From: Lachnospiraceae bacterium
Lineage (GTDB): Bacteria > Bacillota > Clostridia > Lachnospirales > Lachnospiraceae
Direction of reading: 5' to 3'
Assembly: GCA_022792335.1 (NCBI GenBank)
Contig: JAAWAV010000041.1
Span: forward strand, 1 to 64,000
Length of the DNA stretch: 64,000 bases
Shown: piece by piece, positions 60,256-64,000 of the stretch
How positions within the stretch are numbered: position 1 is the stretch's first letter
How the letters are laid out: each line of letters starts with the position of its first letter
Translations under genes and position numbers: made by a program
Notes under the pieces: generated by a model
Database searches by the model: none
Seen by the model: only the letters and a program-made list of their open reading frames with translations
What the model was told of the DNA's origin: nothing

Positions 60256-61197
60256 ATGAAACAGGCGCTTGTAGAACAGATTAAGGGAAGAGATAATCTG
60301 TTTGAGAAACCCAAGAAAGTACTGCAGGGAAGGGTGGAGAATTTTCCTGTCTACGTGAGACAGGGGATTGACGGTACCGCCCTCTGGAAAGTCGTGATGT
60401 ATGCGAAGGAGGGGAGCGTCGCTCCGACGTACCTGATGGAAAGCTTTCTGGCAGAGCTTCGCTCCGGAATCAAGAAAGTGACTAAAGCGTCCTATGATGG
60501 GAAGAAGCTGGAATTTATCGTGCGCAATTCCGGGAAAGCCGGTATGCAGATCCGGGAGATCCTTGACAAAGCGGCTTCTTATCTGACTAAGAACGGATAT
60601 GTGCCTTGCTGTGGATCTTGTGGGAACGAAGTTCCTGTGACCCTTTCCAGTATCAATAATGAGATGGATTTTATGTGCGACAGTTGCTACAATGCGTTGT
60701 GCAACAACCTGGAGGGAAACAAACAGGAGTTGGCGGCTAAAAAAGGAAATGTGGTGACAGGAATTGTCGGAGCATTTTTAGGCGCGCTTTTGGGCGGCGT
60801 CCTTTGGGTTTTGGTCTATCAGCTTGGCTATATTGCAGGAATCGCCGGACTGGCCGCGGCTGTCTGCGCTCTGAAAGGCTATGAGAAATTTGGTGGAAGA
60901 ATCAATGTGATCGGGGTTGTCATCTCCCTTGCGATTGTAGCAGTGGTCATTTATGTTGCCCATAATATGGGGTGTGCGATTGAGATCAAAAAAGCGGTGG
61001 AAGAGTACTGGGGCCTGGAATGTTCTATCACAGAAGCGTTTCGTATGATTCCCGACTTTTTGACTGATTCGGAATTTAGCGCCATATATTGGAGAGATCT
61101 GCTGGTAGGCTATGCGCTGACGGCTGTCGCCAGCTTTGCAACCGTAAAAAGCATGTTCCAGAACAGCACCGGGAGCTATAAAACCGGACGTTACTAA
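60256..61197 (+). CDS. Membrane protein with Cys knuckles, unknown function
   Basis: A 313-residue protein. The N-terminal third is soluble. A zinc-ribbon-like region with CCGSCGNEVP and MCDSCYNALC lies at about residues 117-155. Three or four membrane helices follow (about 172-235 and near 286). A Gly-rich GIVGAFLGALLGGVLW opens the membrane part. The family is not recognised. Own promoter and terminator make it a single-gene unit. Confidence 0.8.
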   Translation: MKQALVEQIKGRDNLFEKPKKVLQGRVENFPVYVRQGIDGTALWKVVMYAKEGSVAPTYLMESFLAELRSGIKKVTKASYDGKKLEFIVRNSGKAGMQIREILDKAASYLTKNGYVPCCGSCGNEVPVTLSSINNEMDFMCDSCYNALCNNLEGNKQELAAKKGNVVTGIVGAFLGALLGGVLWVLVYQLGYIAGIAGLAAAVCALKGYEKFGGRINVIGVVISLAIVAVVIYVAHNMGCAIEIKKAVEEYWGLECSITEAFRMIPDFLTDSEFSAIYWRDLLVGYALTAVASFATVKSMFQNSTGSYKTGRY

Positions 61198-61271
61198 GAA
61201 TTGTCATTCCTCTGAGAAAGGACTCTGCCAGGTGAGGGGTTTGTACATTCATCTGGCAGATATCTGTGAGT

Positions 61272-61305
61272 AATCCCCCACAATTTTACTGTGGGGGATT
61301 TGTTG
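61272..61305 (+). terminator. Terminator after the 60256 gene
   Basis: ATCCCCCACA pairs with TGTGGGGGAT (61272-61281 and 61289-61298) and is followed by TTGTT. The rest of the gap 61198-61448 is plain apart from a CTGCCAG..CTGGCAG pairing (about 61227-61259) and the next promoter. Confidence 0.8.
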
Positions 61306-61367
61306 ATCTGAGCCTTGTGAGTTTTTCTGATTTCTGCATTTATTCGCCACATTTTTTGCAGTTATTT

Positions 61368-61396
61368 TTGACAAGGGAAAATGAGTATGATAGACT
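61368..61396 (+). promoter_or_regulatory. Promoter for the TPR/acidic protein gene
   Basis: A perfect TTGACA (61368-61373), a 17-base spacer and TAGACT (61391-61396) preceded by TGA. The start codon is 52 bases beyond. Confidence 0.65.
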
Positions 61397-61448
61397 TATA
61401 TTAATTATGTTTACTAGAACGATTAAGCACGATATCTGAGGTGGCACT

Positions 61449-63821
61449 GTGGACAAATACGAACTGAGTATCAAGGAAGATAAGATCAAAAAGCATGCAG
61501 AAAAAAAGGATTATGCTGCGGCAGTGAAAATTGCGGATACCATTGACTGGAGTAAGATTAAGAACATCAAGATGCTGACTCTGGTTTCTCAGGTATATGA
61601 AAAAGCAAAAAATTATGCGGAAGCCAAAAATGTTCTTTTATTTGCCTATGAGCGCGTTCCGATGGGGCGTCGGATGCTTTATAAGCTGACGGAACTTTGC
61701 GTTAAGGACGGAAAAATCGAAGAAGCGGAGTCTTATTTTGAAGAATTTCAGAAAATTGCTCCCAATGATATCGGGAAGTTACTTCTGGCTTATCAGATCG
61801 AGTCGGCTAAAGGCGGAGAAGTCGATAAACTGATCACGATTCTGGAGTTGTATCGAAAAAACGAATTTGAAGAAAAATGGGCATACGAGCTGGCCCATCT
61901 GTACCATAAAGCTGGACGGGTGAAGGAATGTGTACAGCTTTGCAATGAGATTATTCTTTGGTTCAGCGTGGGAACTTACGTGGACCGGGCCTTGAATTTG
62001 AAGATGCAATATGAGCCGCTTACTCCGTCTGAGCAGGAGAAGCTTGTGAATAAAAAAAAGTTTGAAGCCCGGGTTCGGGCGGTAGAGCGGGAATTTGAGA
62101 AACGGGAATACCAGGGAGTGCGGGAAGAGGAAGCTGAGGCAGTAGAGAAAAGAAGAGAACAGGAACAACTAAAAGAAGTAGCCATGACGAAAGAAACAGA
62201 CTCTAAAGAGTTTTCCCTTCCTCTGGAAGAAAAGGAAGGACAGGAGTTTGCGGCAGAGGAGATCTCTGTGGAAGAGCAGGCATTTTTTGATATGGGAGAA
62301 ACGCCTGCCATGCAGGAAAATCAGACCGATATGGAAGAAGTCTCTGGGGGGAAAGTGATCCCCTTTGCTGTGATACAATCTTCCGAGGCGGAGGCGACTT
62401 CTTCCGAGGCAAAGAGGCTCTTCTTTACCGATGAATCTTTTTCAGAGGGAGAGGAGACTGTTGAGAAGATTCTGGCGCCAGAGTATGCAGAAGAGGCCCT
62501 GGGAAAGGAAGCGGATGGAGGAGAGCTTAAGGAGCAGCTTTTTGATATGCAGGAGAGCCTGGCTCAGGCAGTTCAGGAGACAGAGAATGGTTTTTCTGAT
62601 GAAAAAGAGACAGACGGAGATGCCGGATATCTGAGCCAGACAAAAGAAGTGGTGAAAGAGACAAGGAAGGCATGGAGAGGCCAGACGGAGTTTCTGCCGG
62701 ATCCTGCTCTGCAGGAGTCTGGAATTTCCGGAGAGACTTGGCCGATGTCAGAAGAAGGGCGGCCTCTGCCGGAGGAGGAATTATTGTTACCGGAGACGGA
62801 ACCTGAGATTTCCAGGGAGGTAGCGCCGCCATTAGAAAGGGAAGTGGCGCCATTACCAGATCTGACTCTGCGGGAACTTGAAACTTCTGGAGAGATTCGG
62901 CCGATGTCAGAAGAAAATTCATCGCTGTCGGAGGAAGAATTGCCGCTGCCGGAGGAAGAGTCCGAGGAGCCTGGGAAAGACCGGATATTATCGGAAGAAG
63001 CGCCGATACTGGAGCAGGAGTTACCACTTTCAGAGGAGGAACCTGAGGCCTCTGAAGAGTCAGAACCGTCGCTGAAAGAGGCGCATTCTGTACAAAATCA
63101 GGAGCCGGCGGCCTTCAAGCAGGAGTCCAGTTCGTCAGAACAGGAATCTGCAGTTTCTGAAACAGTTCCGGAGAGCTTCGAAGAGGGGGAAATTACCTGT
63201 GTGGTCGTCGAGGCGGATCCAGGACCTGGAAGGATTCCTTTTGCGGTGGAGAAACTGAAGAAAACTCATGAGGTTTTGGGCAGCGCTACCACGCAGGTGG
63301 CCAAAATTTCCGGAGCAAAGCTAAGTGAAAAAGGGGTGCATAATACCTTTAAACGGCTGGCGGGAAGAGACTTGATTGTAGATGAGGCAGGGGAGTTGAG
63401 CCATGAAGCAGCGGCAGAGCTGGTGGAGGAGATGGAACACCCTTCCCTGTCCCTGGTACTGATTCTGGTGGATTCCACAGAACGGATGGATGAGCTTTTG
63501 GTTGCGAATCCAGAACTTGACCGGCTGTGCGTATATCTGGAGGAAGGCAGTCAGATGGAAATCGACGAGTTTGTCTCCTGCGCCAGCGAATATGCGAAAG
63601 AGGAAGAATGCGTGATTGAAGAGATGGCAAGTCTGGCGATTTATGCGGCGGCGGAGCGGTTTAGAGACGATGGAACGGAATTGACAGCGGAGCTTGCAAA
63701 AAAATTGGTGGATGAAGCCATTGACCGAGCGGAACACCGGGGGATTAAAGGACTGTTTGGCTCCAAGTACGACAAAGAGGGATATCTGGTTTTAAAGGAA
63801 CAGTTTTTTAAAAATCTGTAA
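61449..63821 (+). CDS. TPR protein with long acidic disordered region, unknown function
   Basis: A 790-residue protein beginning with GTG (GAGGTGG upstream). Residues 1-190 form tetratricopeptide-like helices (AAAVKIADTIDW, KNYAEAKNVLLFAYERV, GRVKECVQLCNEIIL). Residues about 215-590 are extremely Glu-, Pro- and Ser-rich, with imprecise repeats of the type LSEEELPLPEEE. Residues about 600-790 form a folded helical domain with KTHEVLGSATTQVAKISGAKL, HPSLSLVLILVDSTERMDELL and DEAIDRAEHRGIKGLFGS. The family is not recognised. The sequence DSTERMDELL followed by a lid-like helical end recalls AAA-type domains without a Walker A. A sugar nucleotidyltransferase follows. Confidence 0.8.
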   Translation: MDKYELSIKEDKIKKHAEKKDYAAAVKIADTIDWSKIKNIKMLTLVSQVYEKAKNYAEAKNVLLFAYERVPMGRRMLYKLTELCVKDGKIEEAESYFEEFQKIAPNDIGKLLLAYQIESAKGGEVDKLITILELYRKNEFEEKWAYELAHLYHKAGRVKECVQLCNEIILWFSVGTYVDRALNLKMQYEPLTPSEQEKLVNKKKFEARVRAVEREFEKREYQGVREEEAEAVEKRREQEQLKEVAMTKETDSKEFSLPLEEKEGQEFAAEEISVEEQAFFDMGETPAMQENQTDMEEVSGGKVIPFAVIQSSEAEATSSEAKRLFFTDESFSEGEETVEKILAPEYAEEALGKEADGGELKEQLFDMQESLAQAVQETENGFSDEKETDGDAGYLSQTKEVVKETRKAWRGQTEFLPDPALQESGISGETWPMSEEGRPLPEEELLLPETEPEISREVAPPLEREVAPLPDLTLRELETSGEIRPMSEENSSLSEEELPLPEEESEEPGKDRILSEEAPILEQELPLSEEEPEASEESEPSLKEAHSVQNQEPAAFKQESSSSEQESAVSETVPESFEEGEITCVVVEADPGPGRIPFAVEKLKKTHEVLGSATTQVAKISGAKLSEKGVHNTFKRLAGRDLIVDEAGELSHEAAAELVEEMEHPSLSLVLILVDSTERMDELLVANPELDRLCVYLEEGSQMEIDEFVSCASEYAKEEECVIEEMASLAIYAAAERFRDDGTELTAELAKKLVDEAIDRAEHRGIKGLFGSKYDKEGYLVLKEQFFKNL

Positions 63822-63838
63822 AAAGGAGAACAGAAGCA

Positions 63839-64000
63839 ATGAAAAAACCGGTGCTTGTGATTATGGCGGCAGGAATGGGAAGTCGCTACGGCGGATTAAA
63901 GCAGATTGATCCGGTAGACGAATATGGAAATATTATTATGGATTTTTCTGTTTATGATGCGAAACGCGCAGGCTTTGAAAAAGTAGTTTTTGTGATTAAA
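63839..64000 (+). CDS. Sugar-phosphate nucleotidyltransferase-like protein (partial at window end)
   Basis: The first 54 codons of a gene running off the window. The N-terminus has VLVIMAAGMGSRYGGLKQIDPVDEYG, the nucleotide-binding signature of NTP transferases (G-x-G-x-R-x-G-G-x-K). AAAGGAG precedes the ATG. It is 17 bases after the TPR gene and so in the same transcript. The sugar substrate cannot be told from this part. Confidence 0.85.
   Translation, partial: MKKPVLVIMAAGMGSRYGGLKQIDPVDEYGNIIMDFSVYDAKRAGFEKVVFVIK

Noticed and set aside
1-64000. CRISPR arrays, insertion sequences, prophage or conjugative genes
   Set aside because: No regularly spaced repeats, transposases, integrases or phage structural genes were seen in any frame.

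Overview
The window is a contiguous piece of chromosome from a Gram-positive anaerobe of the Clostridia, most likely family Lachnospiraceae. The evidence is the gene content (GlpP antiterminator, Rnf subunits, DUF4364, DUF3786, TelA/XpaC, rubredoxin, NusG-domain-II and Gx-transporter proteins), purine-rich ribosome binding sites ahead of almost every gene, type A RNase P RNA, and a Bacillus/Clostridia-type LexA box. I see no insertion sequence, prophage or CRISPR array. Assignments were made by reading alone, with no database search.

Layout. 1-343: three tRNAs (Asn, Glu, Cys) and their terminator. 366-4600: an LDH2-family dehydrogenase behind a possible attenuator, glpP-glpK, and a small membrane protein. 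4750-12680: rpoB-rpoC with its own promoter and terminator. 13061-20758: xpaC-telA, DUF4364, uridine phosphorylase, a glycolipid-type glycosyltransferase with a PlsY-like acyltransferase and endonuclease IV, and a DUF3786 protein. 20935-27738: an apparent single transcription unit with a thiazoline-carboxylate-hydrolase-family protein, a complete branched-chain-type ABC importer and a CyuA-type cysteine desulfidase. 27993-40245: a radical SAM protein, argS, an SNF2 helicase, an M19 dipeptidase, two iron alcohol dehydrogenases around a zinc-ribbon membrane protein, and metY.

40273-49301 is the most unusual region. It holds two sets of Rnf electron-transport genes: D-G-E-A-B lacking C, and C-D-G plus a divergent E-like protein and a NusG-domain-II protein lacking A and B. 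A reverse-strand apbE flavin transferase lies between them. The whole locus is bracketed by two exceptionally long hairpins. 49468-50454 holds a GNAT protein and a Gx transporter. The rnpB RNA follows on the reverse strand, with a clear promoter.

50991-61197 is mostly nucleotide and DNA metabolism: dut, degV, a TPR lipoprotein, hflX, thyA, dfrA, rubredoxin, deoC and cdd. It also includes a two-gene radical SAM DNA-repair module whose promoter carries two LexA boxes, direct sequence evidence for SOS control of a poorly characterised repair system. The window ends with a long TPR/acidic protein and the start of a sugar nucleotidyltransferase.

The best candidates for undescribed biology are the split, duplicated Rnf locus; the predicted thiazoline/cysteine import and desulfuration operon; the SOS-controlled radical SAM pair; and a structured intergenic repeat present at about 12.7 and 56.5 kb.
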